Of a stretch of DNA of 64,000 nucleotides, positions 9,074 to 18,475 are shown piece by piece. Below the pieces are notes generated by a model that ran no database searches, had not been told where the DNA came from, and worked only from the letters and a program-made list of their open reading frames with translations. Each line of letters starts with the position of its first letter. Positions within the stretch are counted from its first letter, which is position 1. The translations under genes were made by a program, and so were the position numbers. The DNA is from Gluconacetobacter tumulisoli (GTDB taxonomy: Bacteria > Pseudomonadota > Alphaproteobacteria > Acetobacterales > Acetobacteraceae), in NCBI RefSeq assembly GCF_014174155.1, contig NZ_JABEQM010000008.1, positions 62,001-126,000 on the forward strand, written 5' to 3'.

Positions 9074-9532
9074 ATGCCCCAGACGCTGCTGATCTCCACG
9101 CCAATGGCGCTGTGCACCCTGTTCGGCCGGGGCATGCGGCGCGGGCCGCGGCCGGCCGGGGCGCCAGACGGCGCGGCCCCCGCCGCGCCCGAGGTATCGG
9201 CCGCGCCGGATGCCGGCTTCCTGCGCCGCCTGCCGCCCGCGCTGGGTCGCACGCTCGTCGCGCTGCAGATGGAAGATCATTACGTCAGGGCGCACACCGC
9301 GAAGGGCTCGACGCTCATTTTCATCCCGCTGCGCCAGGCGATCGTTGAATTCCCGCCGACGGCCGGCCTGCAGACCCATCGATCCTGGTGGGTTGCGCGG
9401 GACGCCGTGACCGGCATCGTCAGGGATGGGCGCAACGTTCGCCTGCGCCTGTCGAACGGCCTGGAGGCACCTGTCTCCAGGGCACGGGTCGCGGCCGTGA
9501 AAGCCGCGGGTTTCCTGCCGGGCCAGGACTGA
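9074..9532 (+). pseudogene. LytTR DNA-binding protein lacking its membrane sensor part
   Basis: 152 residues from the first ATG. A complete LytTR domain spans about residues 50-150 (LVALQMEDHYVRAHTAKGS, THRSWWVARDAVTGIVRDGR, NVRLRLSNGLEAPVSR). Upstream of it only a membrane-proximal linker remains (TLLISTPMALCTLFGRGMRR). In LytTR regulators of this kind the linker normally follows several transmembrane helices, which are missing here. No convincing ribosome site precedes the ATG. It may be a decayed gene or a still-expressed DNA-binding fragment. Its 5' loss coincides with that of the divergent hydrolase remnant. Confidence 0.55.
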
Positions 9533-9891
9533 CACGGCGCCCCCAAACCCGTGACGCTATCGTCACAGAAAAACCTTGCGAGGGGAATAAATGGCGTATA
9601 CATCATTAAATGAAACGAGGTGGTAACGTCGCATGAGGGCCGAAATTCGCCTGCGTCCCGACGACGGTCCCTGACGGGAATGGCAGACTCGTGACGTACT
9701 GGATTACTACAGACATGAAATCGTTATGTTATCTGGATCGGAACGGTTCGACCCGCATGGGAGCGGCGGGCCTGGTGGCGCGACCGGCGGGCGACGCCTG
9801 AGGCCCGTATCGTAGGGTATACACGAATAGGGTTGCGGGCCGCCGAAACGGGAACCGCGCGCCTGGCATTCATCACCCGAGGAGAACGCGT
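9533..9891. other. Regulatory region upstream of the flavin reductase operon
   Basis: About 360 bp without a gene. It has a perfect inverted repeat GTGACG-CTAT-CGTCAC at 9551-9566, just after the LytTR stop, and an AT-richer stretch at 9585-9620 and 9700-9735. A GGGTATACACG motif near 9817 looks operator-like. The operon promoter should lie here, but I cannot place it with confidence. Confidence 0.35.
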
Positions 9892-10398
9892 ATGGCTGAC
9901 AGTTCCCGGTTCCGCGAGGCCATGGCCCATCTCGGCGCCGCCGTCAGCATCGTCACGACCGACGGCAAGGCCGGCCGCGCGGGCGTGACCGTTTCCGCCG
10001 TCTGTTCCGTCACCGACAGCCCGGCGACCCTTCTGGTCTGCATCAACCGCGGCAGCCGGTCCCACGCGGCGTTCCTGGAAAACGGCGTGCTGTGCGTCAA
10101 TGTGCTCGACGCCGCGCATCAGGAGCTGTCGGGGCGTTTTGCCAGCCGCATCGACACCGACAGCCGCTTCGACGGTGCGCGCTGGCGATTGCTGGAGAGC
10201 GGGGTCCCCGCGCTGGAGGACGCCATCGCCATCTTCGACTGCCGCATCACCAGCACGTCGGAAGTCGGCACCCATACCGTCCTGCTCTGCGCGGTGCAGG
10301 ATGTCGCGATCCGGCCGGACGGGAGGGGGCTGATCTATTTCCGGCGCGGGTATCATCCCGTGGGGGAAACCCGCCCGAGCCTGGCCGGGGCGCGATGA
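9892..10398 (+). CDS. FMN reductase (flavin reductase-like domain, HpaC/NtaB/RutF type)
   Basis: Short NAD(P)H:flavin oxidoreductase of 168 residues that supplies reduced FMN to a partner monooxygenase. Family wording includes FREAMAHLGAAVSIVTTDG, AGVTVSAVCSVTDSPATLLVCIN, and LENGVLCVNVL before the C-terminal GRGLIYFRRGYHPVG. An AGGAGAA ribosome site precedes the ATG. It is the first gene of a three-gene operon: 43 bp later comes an NCS1 permease, then an NtaA/SnaA-type FMN monooxygenase, its probable client. Confidence 0.88.
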   Translation: MADSSRFREAMAHLGAAVSIVTTDGKAGRAGVTVSAVCSVTDSPATLLVCINRGSRSHAAFLENGVLCVNVLDAAHQELSGRFASRIDTDSRFDGARWRLLESGVPALEDAIAIFDCRITSTSEVGTHTVLLCAVQDVAIRPDGRGLIYFRRGYHPVGETRPSLAGAR

Positions 10399-10441
10399 CG
10401 GTCCGGGTCATCCGATAGGCGGCGCAGGAGCAGGGCAGCGG

Positions 10442-11839
10442 ATGATCGAGGAGAACAGCATCGGTTTCGTTCCCCTGGACAGGCGCCATGGACAGGTGCG
10501 CGACCTGTTCACCCTGTGGTTCACCACCAACATCGCGCCGCTGGGCGTCATGACCGGCGCCATGGCGGTCCAGGTCTATGGCCTGTCGGTGCCGTGGGCG
10601 GTGTCGGCGATCATCCCGGGACATCTTGTCGGGGCGCTGGTGCTGGGGGCGTGCTCGGCCCAGGGGCCGCAGATGGGCCTGGCGCAGATGATCCAGGGGC
10701 GGGGACAGTTCGGGCGTTATGGCGCCCTGCTGGTCGTGACGTTCGCCATGCTGCTCTATCTGGGGTTCTTTACCTCCAACATCGTGCTGGCCAGCCGGTC
10801 CATCCACACCATGGCCCCGGCGGTCGGGCTGTCGCCCGGCGCGGCGGGGGCGGCGCTGGCGGCGGCGGGGATCGGCATCCTGGGCTACCGGGTGATCCAT
10901 GTCCTCAACCGGATCGGGATCTGGTTCATGGGCGCGGCCCTGATCGTCGCCGCCCTGATGATCATCCACCGCATGCCGGCCGTGGTGTGGTGGCGGAACG
11001 ACGTGACGCTGGTCGGCTGGCTGTCGATGTTCTCGCTGGCGGCGGTGTGGCATATTTCCTTCTGCTGCTACACGTCCGATTATTCGCGCTACCTGCCGCC
11101 GGATGTCGGAATTCGCGGTCCGCTGCTGGCCAGTTTCCTGGGGGCGGCGGCGGGGGCGGCGGCCTCGTTCATCTTCGGCGTGCTGGTCGTGGCGGACGTT
11201 CCCGCCGGCATGGACCCGATGGAGGCCGCCGGGACCGAAACCGGCGTCGTCGGCACCGTGCTGATGGTCCTGTTCATCCTGAACATCATCAGCCACAACG
11301 CGCTGAATATCTATGGCGCGGTGCTGTCCATCATCACCATGATCCAGACCGTCCTGGCGCGGTGGCGCCCGGGACGGACGGCCCGGGTCGTCCTGTCGGT
11401 GCTGGTTCTGGGCGGATGCCTGGCGGTCGCCATGCTGTCGGCCGACAGCTTCGTGCCGCGCTTCATCCGGGTCGTGATCAGCCTGCTGATGGTGCTGTCC
11501 CCGTGGGCGGCGATCAATATTTTCGATTTCTACGTCCTGAAGCGGGGAAAATACGACATCGCGTCCTTCTTCCGGGCGGATGGCGGCATCTACGGCCTGA
11601 TCAACCTGCCGGCGTCCGGCGCCTATGTCGCCGGGATCATCGTGCAGATCCCGTTCCTGTCGGGGTCGTTCTATACCGGCCCGATCGCCCGGCGGCTGGG
11701 GGGCATGGATATCGGCTGGCTGGTGGCGCCCGTCGTCACGATCGGCGTCCATGTGCTGCTGCGCGCGGCGGCACGCACGCCGATCGAAATCACGGAGGCC
11801 GGGTCCCGGACATCCGGATCCCGGATATCTCGGGGATAA
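10442..11839 (+). CDS. NCS1-family nucleobase/heterocycle permease (CodB-like)
   Basis: Twelve-helix symporter of 465 residues for cytosine-, purine-, hydantoin- or thiamine-like compounds. It starts with the family pattern HGQVRDLFTLWFTTNIAPLGVMTGA, then has RGQFGRYGALL in the TM3 region, CCYTSDYSRYLP in the middle, and LSPWAAINIFDFYVLKRGKYD late. It sits between a flavin reductase and an FMN monooxygenase on one strand, so it probably imports the substrate that the pair oxidises. The exact compound is not readable from sequence. Confidence 0.88.
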   Translation: MIEENSIGFVPLDRRHGQVRDLFTLWFTTNIAPLGVMTGAMAVQVYGLSVPWAVSAIIPGHLVGALVLGACSAQGPQMGLAQMIQGRGQFGRYGALLVVTFAMLLYLGFFTSNIVLASRSIHTMAPAVGLSPGAAGAALAAAGIGILGYRVIHVLNRIGIWFMGAALIVAALMIIHRMPAVVWWRNDVTLVGWLSMFSLAAVWHISFCCYTSDYSRYLPPDVGIRGPLLASFLGAAAGAAASFIFGVLVVADVPAGMDPMEAAGTETGVVGTVLMVLFILNIISHNALNIYGAVLSIITMIQTVLARWRPGRTARVVLSVLVLGGCLAVAMLSADSFVPRFIRVVISLLMVLSPWAAINIFDFYVLKRGKYDIASFFRADGGIYGLINLPASGAYVAGIIVQIPFLSGSFYTGPIARRLGGMDIGWLVAPVVTIGVHVLLRAAARTPIEITEAGSRTSGSRISRG

Positions 11840-11882
11840 GGACCCGTATTTCGAACGCCCGCAATCGGAAGGGAGTAAGGAC

Positions 11883-13199
11883 ATGACACGGAAGATGCAC
11901 CTGTTCGCGTATCTGAAGACGGGGCCGACGGCGCTGCATGCCAGCGGCTGGCGGCATCCGGAGGCGACGCTGGGCGATATCCTTTCCCCCTCGCGGTACG
12001 AAAACATCGCCCGCACGCTGGAGGATGCCTGTTTCGACGGATGCTTCTTCGCCGATCTCCAGGGGCTGTACGACATCCATGCCGGCGGATACGACGCGTA
12101 TGTGCGCCATGGCGGGCAGATCAGCTATCTGGACCCGATGACGGTCCTGCCGGTCATGGCGGCGGCGACGCGGCATATCGGCCTGGGCGCGACCCTGTCG
12201 ACGACACTGATGCCGGCCTATCATCTGGCGCGGACGCTGCTGTCGCTCGACGTGTTCAGCCTGGGGCGGGTGGCCTGGAACATCGTGACCTCGGCCACGG
12301 ATCTCGAAGCGCGGAATTACGGGCTGGAGGCCCTGCCGGACAAGGACGCGCGCTATGACCAGGCCGACGAGGTGGTCGAGGCGTGCATGAAGCTGTGGCG
12401 AAGCTGGGACAGGGATTCCTGGGTCCTGGACAAGGAGGCCGGGTATTTCGCCGACCCGTCGAAAGTGCATTACACCGACTATGCCGGGAAATACGTGCGG
12501 ACGCGCGGGCCTTTGACGATTCCGCAGAGCGCGCAGGGCCATCCGGTCCTTATGCAGGCGGGTTCGTCGCCGCGCGGGGTGGAATTCGCCGCGCGCTGGG
12601 CCGAAATCGTCTTCACCTTCGGTTCGGCCCCGGAAAAGGCGATCGCGGCCTATGACCGGCTGAAATCGCAGATGGTGGCCAATGGGCGCCGGCCGGGCGA
12701 TTGCGCGGTGGCCATGCAGGTGACCTGCGTCGTCGGCGAAACCGATTCGATCGCGCAGGAAAAAGCCGATTTCGCCAATGCCCTGGCGGCCGAGGAACTG
12801 AATGCCGCCGCCGCGTCCGCCTCGGCCGGCGTGGATATCACGCGCCTCGGCGGGGCGGAAGGCGCCGCCTCGAAGGCCGCGGGCGCCCAGGGCATGCATG
12901 CCGCGATCGAGGAACTGGAAGAATTGCGCAGGCAGGGCGCGGCCTCGGTGGCCGCGGCGGCGCGCAAGCGGGTGCCCAGCCAGATCGTCGGGTCCCCGAC
13001 CACGGTGGCCGACAAGCTGGAGGAACTGTTCACCGCCGGATGCTGTGACGGCTTCGTGCTGACGCCCGTGACGTTCCCCACCAGCCACGAAACCTTCGCC
13101 CGGGCCGTCGTGCCGGAATTGCAGCGGCGCGGCCTGTTCCGCACGCGCTACGAGGCGGACACGCTGCGCGGCAACCTGGGGTCCCGCCCCGGTCGCTGA
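11883..13199 (+). CDS. FMNH2-dependent monooxygenase, NtaA/SnaA/DszA family
   Basis: Luciferase-like TIM-barrel oxygenase of 438 residues, the usual NtaA/DszA length. Motifs include LEDACFDGCFFAD, ISYLDPMTVLPVMAAATRHIG, GLGATLSTT, FSLGRVAWNIVTSATDLEARNYG, HPVLMQAGSSPRGVEFAARWAE, and a C-terminal DGFVLTPVTFPTS. The ATG at 11883 follows GGAGTAAGGAC, a good ribosome site. The family oxidises nitrilotriacetate, EDTA, dibenzothiophene sulfone or similar substrates with FMNH2 from a separate reductase. Here the reductase is two genes upstream and a nucleobase-type permease is between, pointing to an N-heterocycle rather than a chelator; this is inference. Confidence 0.87.
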   Translation: MTRKMHLFAYLKTGPTALHASGWRHPEATLGDILSPSRYENIARTLEDACFDGCFFADLQGLYDIHAGGYDAYVRHGGQISYLDPMTVLPVMAAATRHIGLGATLSTTLMPAYHLARTLLSLDVFSLGRVAWNIVTSATDLEARNYGLEALPDKDARYDQADEVVEACMKLWRSWDRDSWVLDKEAGYFADPSKVHYTDYAGKYVRTRGPLTIPQSAQGHPVLMQAGSSPRGVEFAARWAEIVFTFGSAPEKAIAAYDRLKSQMVANGRRPGDCAVAMQVTCVVGETDSIAQEKADFANALAAEELNAAAASASAGVDITRLGGAEGAASKAAGAQGMHAAIEELEELRRQGAASVAAAARKRVPSQIVGSPTTVADKLEELFTAGCCDGFVLTPVTFPTSHETFARAVVPELQRRGLFRTRYEADTLRGNLGSRPGR

Positions 13200-13267
13200 C
13201 GCCCGGATCGCCCGCCAGGGCGAATTCAAGGCCGGTCTTCCAGGCCCTGGACCCCGTGCATGAAAAA

Positions 13268-13325
13268 ACGACCGGGTTTCCAAAGGACGACGCCCTTTGG
13301 CGGGTTTCAGGGCAGCGTCCCGAGG
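13268..13325 (+). repeat. Dispersed intergenic repeat, family A left module (after the monooxygenase operon)
   Basis: Located 68 bp past the monooxygenase stop: GACCGGGTTTCCAAAGGACG, then ACGCCCTTTGGCGGGTTTCA, then GGGCAGCGTCCCG. CCAAAGG and CCTTTGG pair to form a short stem. It matches the element after ahpF (8435-8497) in reverse complement and the one at 36641-36700 in the same orientation. The rest of 13200-13471 holds no gene. Confidence 0.7.
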
Positions 13326-13471
13326 CAACCGCCCGCGATCCCAGTGCGTTAGGCAGGGAACACAGATGCAACCCGGCCGCCCTACGGCCCGGGCCGCCAT
13401 CCTCTCGTGCCGCGGTGCAGGCGGCGCGCGACGGATGACGGCCCCCGACGCAGATGGAAGGCGGTCCTGCC

Positions 13472-15610
13472 ATGGCCGATGCCCCGCACCATTCCCGATT
13501 TCGCACAGGCAGGATCCTGGGGATCGGCCTCGGCGCGCTGGTCCTGGCCGGCGTCCTGGTCGTCCTGCTGTGGTCGTGGGACTGGTTCGTACCGATGGTC
13601 AATTCCCGCGCCAGCGCCGCACTGGGGCGCCCGACCACGGTTGCACATCTGCATGTCCGGCTGGGGCGCGTCGTCACGGCCACGGTCGACGACCTGACCA
13701 TCGCCCAGCCCAAGGGATTCGAGGACGAAAAGCAGCCCTTCGCCACCGCGCGCCAGGCCAGCGTCTCGTTCGACGTGTGGCGCTATATCTGGCATCGCGC
13801 GGTCACGCTGCCCCTGGTCGCGTTCGACGCGCCGAAGCTGGACGTCGTGCGTCGCGCCGACGGCAGCACCAACGCCTCGTTCGGTTCGTCGAAGGGCGCG
13901 GGCGGGACACCCGCCCTTCCCGATATCGGGGAGTTGCGCATCACCGACGGCCAGGCCCGGATCGCCGATGCCCGGCTGCGGGCGGACATGATGCTGGCGG
14001 TGCACACCACCCCGCCGCATGACGGCGAACGGGGCCAGATCGTCGCCGACGCGCGCGGCCGCTATGCCGCGCAGCCGATCGAGGGGCATTTCGTCGGCGG
14101 CGCGCTGCTGACGCTGCTGGATACCGCCCATCCCTACCCCGTCGACCTGACCGTCCATAACGGCCCCACCCTGGCCACGCTGAAGGGCAGCATCGTCAAT
14201 CCGATGAAATTCGAAGGGGCGCGACTGTTCCTTCATTTTTCCGGCCCCGACATGTCCCTGCTCTACCCGCTGACCGGCATCCCGATCCCCCGGACGCCGG
14301 AATATTCGGTCACCGGCACCCTCGATTACGACAGCAAGGCCATCCGCTTCGGCGACATGAAGGGAAAGATGGGATCGAGCGACCTGGACGGCACCATCAC
14401 CGTCGATCCCCATCCCGCCGTGCCCTTCGTGCAGGCGACCCTGCATTCGCATCGCGTGGACCTGGTCGACCTGGGCGGGTTCATCGGGGCCAATCCCGAC
14501 AAGACGCCCACGGCGGCGGAGAAAAAGGCCGCCGATGCCGATCCGAACGCGCTGCCGGACACGCCGATCAACATCCCCAAGCTGCGCGCGATCAACGCGC
14601 ATCTGCTCTATCGCGGCGACCATATCGAGAACCGCCGCACGCCGCTGGACAATATCGACGCCGACATCGCCATCCAGGACGGCGCGATCGACGTCCGCCG
14701 GCTGAATTTCGCCGTCGGTAGCGGCACCCTGGCCAGCGTGATCACCCTGACCCCGGCCGACACGGGATTCGCGACCCGGATGCGCATGGATTTCGCGCAT
14801 ATCGACCTGTCGCGCATCATGCAGGCCACCACCGGTTCGGGTGCGAAGGGCATCATCGGCGGCCATGCGACGCTGGAGGCCACGGGCAATTCGGTGGCCA
14901 GCCTGCTGGCCCGCGGCAATGGCGGCCTGACGCTGGTGCTGGACCAGGGGGGCGACATCTCCGCCCTGGTGCCCGACGTGCTGGGCCTGCAGATCGGCAA
15001 TGCGGTTCTTTCCGCGCTGGGCTTTCCGAAGCGGACGGACGTGCAGTGCTTCATCGCCGACATGCCGCTGCGCGACGGCGTGGTGTCGACCAGGACGCTG
15101 CTGCTGGAAACCGGGGAGGGCCGCACGCTGGGTCGCGGCACCATCGACCTGCGCCGCAACATCATCGATTATGCGCTGACGACGCGCTCGATCCATTTCT
15201 CGGTCGCGGCGCTGCCGGGGGCGTTCCACATCACCGGCCCGCTGAAGAGCCCGTCGGTCCTGCCGGGGGCCGAGATCGTCGGCCGCGCGGCCGCGGCCGC
15301 CGGGCTGGGCGTCGTCATGCCGCCGCTGGCCCTGCTGCCGACGATCCAGTTCGGGGTCGGCGACACGTCAATCTGCGCCCGCGCCGTCCGCTCGGCGAAC
15401 GAGAACCCCGCCGCCGGCATCGCGCCCGGGACGCTGAGCCATCCGCGTGGCGAGCGCCGGCCGGCGGGCCGGCGGGCCGCACCTGCCCCCGCGCCCGCAC
15501 CTGCCGCGCCGGGCAACGCCACGCCGGGCCCGGCCACGAAGATCGACCCCGCCCGCATCCGCGCCGTCTGGCAGGCCCGCATGCGGCAGGGCCGGCAGGG
15601 CGGCGGATGA
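13472..15610 (+). CDS. AsmA-family inner-membrane protein
   Basis: 712 residues from the ATG at 13472; an in-frame ATG 18 bp upstream is possible, but GGAAGG there looks like the ribosome site. One N-terminal signal anchor (LGIGLGALVLAGVLVVLLW) is followed by a large periplasmic beta-rich region of AsmA/DUF748 type (NSRASAALGRPTTVAHLHV, LRITDGQARIADAR, TGTLDYDSKAIRFGDMKGK). The C-terminus is Ala/Pro-rich. AsmA/TamB-like proteins are linked to phospholipid movement and outer-membrane homeostasis; a precise role for this copy cannot be given. It converges with the c-di-GMP gene, only 48 bp away. Confidence 0.82.
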   Translation: MADAPHHSRFRTGRILGIGLGALVLAGVLVVLLWSWDWFVPMVNSRASAALGRPTTVAHLHVRLGRVVTATVDDLTIAQPKGFEDEKQPFATARQASVSFDVWRYIWHRAVTLPLVAFDAPKLDVVRRADGSTNASFGSSKGAGGTPALPDIGELRITDGQARIADARLRADMMLAVHTTPPHDGERGQIVADARGRYAAQPIEGHFVGGALLTLLDTAHPYPVDLTVHNGPTLATLKGSIVNPMKFEGARLFLHFSGPDMSLLYPLTGIPIPRTPEYSVTGTLDYDSKAIRFGDMKGKMGSSDLDGTITVDPHPAVPFVQATLHSHRVDLVDLGGFIGANPDKTPTAAEKKAADADPNALPDTPINIPKLRAINAHLLYRGDHIENRRTPLDNIDADIAIQDGAIDVRRLNFAVGSGTLASVITLTPADTGFATRMRMDFAHIDLSRIMQATTGSGAKGIIGGHATLEATGNSVASLLARGNGGLTLVLDQGGDISALVPDVLGLQIGNAVLSALGFPKRTDVQCFIADMPLRDGVVSTRTLLLETGEGRTLGRGTIDLRRNIIDYALTTRSIHFSVAALPGAFHITGPLKSPSVLPGAEIVGRAAAAAGLGVVMPPLALLPTIQFGVGDTSICARAVRSANENPAAGIAPGTLSHPRGERRPAGRRAAPAPAPAPAAPGNATPGPATKIDPARIRAVWQARMRQGRQGGG

Positions 15611-15640
15611 AGGACAGGCGCGCGGGATCGCCGCCCGACC
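15609..15640 (+). repeat. Partial copy of dispersed repeat family B
   Basis: AAGGACAGGCGCGCGGGATCGCCGCC sits between two convergent gene ends. It resembles the right half of the elements at 32447-32520 and 45071-45146. It overlaps a CCGCCCG...CGGGCGG stem (to about 15654) that could end transcripts from both sides. Confidence 0.45.
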
Positions 15641-15658
15641 GAATATCCGGGCGGATTC

Positions 15659-18475
15659 CTAGAAGACGGGGGGCGGGGCGGGACGGATGATGCCGTCCGT
15701 CGGGATCGGTCCGGGGCGGCCCAGGAAATAGCCCTGGGCCTCGGTGCAGCCCTCGACGCCCAGGATGTCCAGCTGCACGCGGGTTTCCACCCCCTCGGCC
15801 AGGACGGGAATGTTCAGGCTGCGCCCCAGCGCCAGGATGGCACGCAGGATCGCCTTGGATTCCGGCGTATGTTCCACTTCGGTCATGAAGCTGCGATCGA
15901 GCTTGATGCGGTCGAAGGGGAAGGTTCTCAGGGTTTCGAGCGACGAATAGCCCACCCCGAAATCGTCGATGGCGATCGACACGCCCAGCGCCTTGATCTG
16001 CTGCAGGGTGTGCAGCGACCGCACCTTGTCCACCACGATGGCGGTTTCCGTCATTTCCAGTTCCAGCCGGCGCGGGTCCAGCCCGGTTTCGGCCAGGATG
16101 GCGCTGACGTGGGCGGCCAGATGTTCGTCGCCCAGCTGCACGGCCGAAAGATTGACCGCCACCTTGTAGGGCATGGTCCAGGTCGCGGCCTCGCGGCACG
16201 CCGCGCGCAGCACCCATTCCCCGATGGGCACGATCGCGCCGCATTCTTCGGCCAGCGGGATGAATTTCACCGGCGGGACCAGTCCCCATTCCGGATGCCG
16301 CCAGCGCAGCAGCACCTCCAGGCCCGTGACCTCGTTGCTGGATACCTTCCGCTGCACCTGAAAATGGAGATGGAACTCGTCCCGTTCCAGGGCCTCCCAC
16401 AGGGCGGCGGTCATCACGCGCCGGCTGCGCGCGGCCTCGTCCATCTCGGCCTCGTAGAAGCAGATCCGCTCGCGCAGCGCCATTTTGGCCCGGTACATCG
16501 CCAGGTCGGCATTGCCCATCAGGGTCTCGGCCGTCAGGGCATCCTGCGGGAACAGCGACACGCCGATGCTGGCATCCGGCCGCAGTTCCAGCCGGTCCAG
16601 CGTGATCGGGCGGGACAGGCAGTCCTCCAGCCGGGCGACGAAGGCGTGCAGTTCGGCGATGTCGTCGAACCGCTTGGCCGCCGCGAACTCGTCCCCGCCC
16701 AGCCGCGCCACCAGCTCGTCATCAGCCTGCACGCTGCGGATCCGTTCGGCCAGGACCACCAGCACCTGGTCCCCGATGGCGTGGCCGTGCTGATCGTTGA
16801 TTTCCTTGAACTTGTCCAGGTCGATGCCGATCACCGCCAGCCGTGCGCCGGCGCGGTCGGCCAGCATCAGCTCGCGCCGCAGCACCTCGTTGAAGCGCGC
16901 GCGGTTCGCCAGCCCCGTCAGCCCGTCATGATGGGCCAGATAGGCGATGCGCGCGTCGGCGCGCAGGCGCTCGGTCACGTCCTCGTAGGTCGCGACCCAG
17001 CCGCCGTCCTCCATCGGCCGCACGGTCACCTGTACCGCCAACCCGTCGCCCAGCTGCAGCTGCAGCTGCCCGCCCTGCCCCGGCGGCAGCAGGGCCGCAT
17101 GCTGCGCGCAGGCGGCGTCGACCTGCCGCTGCCGCGCCGGCTCGGGCAGGTCCAGCCGGGCGTGGACCGCCTCCAGCAACGCGCGGTGGGTCAGGCCCGG
17201 ATACACCTCGTGCGCCGCCAGGCCGAACAGCGCGGCGCACCGTCCGTTGGCCAGCACCAGCCGCCCGTCCGCCCCGAACAGGCTCAGGCCCTGGGACATG
17301 TTTTCCAGTGCGATATCCAGGTTGCGGCTGACCTGCGTGATCCGGTCGGCCGCTTCCTTCCGCCCGGTCTGGTCGCGGGTGATCTTGACGAAGCCGACCA
17401 GTGCGCCATCCGCATCACGCGCGGGGCCCAGCGTCACCCCTGCCCAGAACGACGTCCCGTCCTTGCGATAGCGCCATCCTTCCCGCATCACCGTGCCGTC
17501 GCGCGCCTCGGCGAGCATGCGTTGCGGCACGCCGGCCTGCCGTTCCTCGGCCGAATAGAATTCTTCGAAATTACGGCCCAGAATCTCGTCCGCCGCATAG
17601 CCCTTCAGCCGCTGGGCACCGACATTCCAGGTGCTGACCCGCCCCTTCGGGTCCAGCATGAAGATCGCATGGTCGTGCACCCCCTCGACCAGAAGCCGGA
17701 AACCCATCTCGTGCTGCCAGACCGTCCGTTCGGCCCGCAGGGCGAAGAACGCCGCCGCCACGCCGATCGACAGGACGGCCAGCGCCACCACGCCGATCAT
17801 CAGGATCATGCCGTGCGGCGATGCCACCGGCCCGTGCGCCGCGCGCGCCATGTCGGACATGGCATGCATGGTGACGGCGGACATGGCGATGAAATGCAGC
17901 CCTGCGATCGACAGGGCCAGCAGGGCGGCCGGGATCAATCGTTCCAGGGGCGAGGTCCGCCGGCGGCGCTGCGACATGAAGGCCGCGCTGGACAATCCCC
18001 CGCCGACCAGCAGCGACACGACCACCAGCGGGACGTTCCACGACATCCGGTCGGGACCGGTCACGGCGGACATGCCCACGAAATGCATCGCCGCGACGCC
18101 CGCGCCGAATATCATGCCCGCCGCGAGGTCATCCACCAGCTGGCGGCCGGGCCGTGCCGTCCGCGCCGACAGGCTGACCGCCAGGCTGGTGGCCAGCACG
18201 GCGATCAGCAGCGACAGCAGGGTCGGTCCCAGCACGAAGGACAGGGGCACGCCCGGACGATAGGCCAGCATCGCGGTGAAATGCGTGGCCCAGACCCCGA
18301 ACCCGCCGGTCGCCCCGGTCGCCCCGATCCAGATCGCGCGTCCGCCGCCGGTCCCACGCCGCGCCCGATCCAGCATCATCAGGGCGACATGGCAGCTGAG
18401 CAGGCACAACAGCACAGCCACGGCCGTTCCGAATACATCATGCATCAGAACGACCAAGGTCGGAATCCGCGACAT
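15659..18475 (-). CDS. MHYT-PAS-PAS-GGDEF-EAL cyclic-di-GMP signalling protein
   Basis: Membrane c-di-GMP enzyme of 938 residues. The N-terminal MHYT sensor (about 1-245) has seven helices with ATHFTAML, AAMHFVGMSAV and GLHFIAMSAV motifs, a proposed metal or small-gas sensor. Two PAS domains follow (about 260-500). The GGDEF domain keeps LGGDEF, and the EAL domain has EVLLRW, NLSAVQL, EMTETAIV, IDDFGVGYSS, IKLDRSF and AEGVET, so catalytic phosphodiesterase residues are kept (EAL itself reads EVL). It may be bifunctional or a phosphodiesterase controlled by GTP binding. In acetic acid bacteria c-di-GMP drives cellulose synthesis. A start 14 codons further upstream is possible. Confidence 0.93.
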   Translation of the reverse strand: MSRIPTLVVLMHDVFGTAVAVLLCLLSCHVALMMLDRARRGTGGGRAIWIGATGATGGFGVWATHFTAMLAYRPGVPLSFVLGPTLLSLLIAVLATSLAVSLSARTARPGRQLVDDLAAGMIFGAGVAAMHFVGMSAVTGPDRMSWNVPLVVVSLLVGGGLSSAAFMSQRRRRTSPLERLIPAALLALSIAGLHFIAMSAVTMHAMSDMARAAHGPVASPHGMILMIGVVALAVLSIGVAAAFFALRAERTVWQHEMGFRLLVEGVHDHAIFMLDPKGRVSTWNVGAQRLKGYAADEILGRNFEEFYSAEERQAGVPQRMLAEARDGTVMREGWRYRKDGTSFWAGVTLGPARDADGALVGFVKITRDQTGRKEAADRITQVSRNLDIALENMSQGLSLFGADGRLVLANGRCAALFGLAAHEVYPGLTHRALLEAVHARLDLPEPARQRQVDAACAQHAALLPPGQGGQLQLQLGDGLAVQVTVRPMEDGGWVATYEDVTERLRADARIAYLAHHDGLTGLANRARFNEVLRRELMLADRAGARLAVIGIDLDKFKEINDQHGHAIGDQVLVVLAERIRSVQADDELVARLGGDEFAAAKRFDDIAELHAFVARLEDCLSRPITLDRLELRPDASIGVSLFPQDALTAETLMGNADLAMYRAKMALRERICFYEAEMDEAARSRRVMTAALWEALERDEFHLHFQVQRKVSSNEVTGLEVLLRWRHPEWGLVPPVKFIPLAEECGAIVPIGEWVLRAACREAATWTMPYKVAVNLSAVQLGDEHLAAHVSAILAETGLDPRRLELEMTETAIVVDKVRSLHTLQQIKALGVSIAIDDFGVGYSSLETLRTFPFDRIKLDRSFMTEVEHTPESKAILRAILALGRSLNIPVLAEGVETRVQLDILGVEGCTEAQGYFLGRPGPIPTDGIIRPAPPPVF

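Noticed and set aside
9551-9566. GTGACG-CTAT-CGTCAC hairpin as a terminator of the LytTR fragment
   Set aside because: The stem is only 6 bp and is followed by A-runs, not T-runs, on the gene strand. It may be an operator but nothing supports a terminator.
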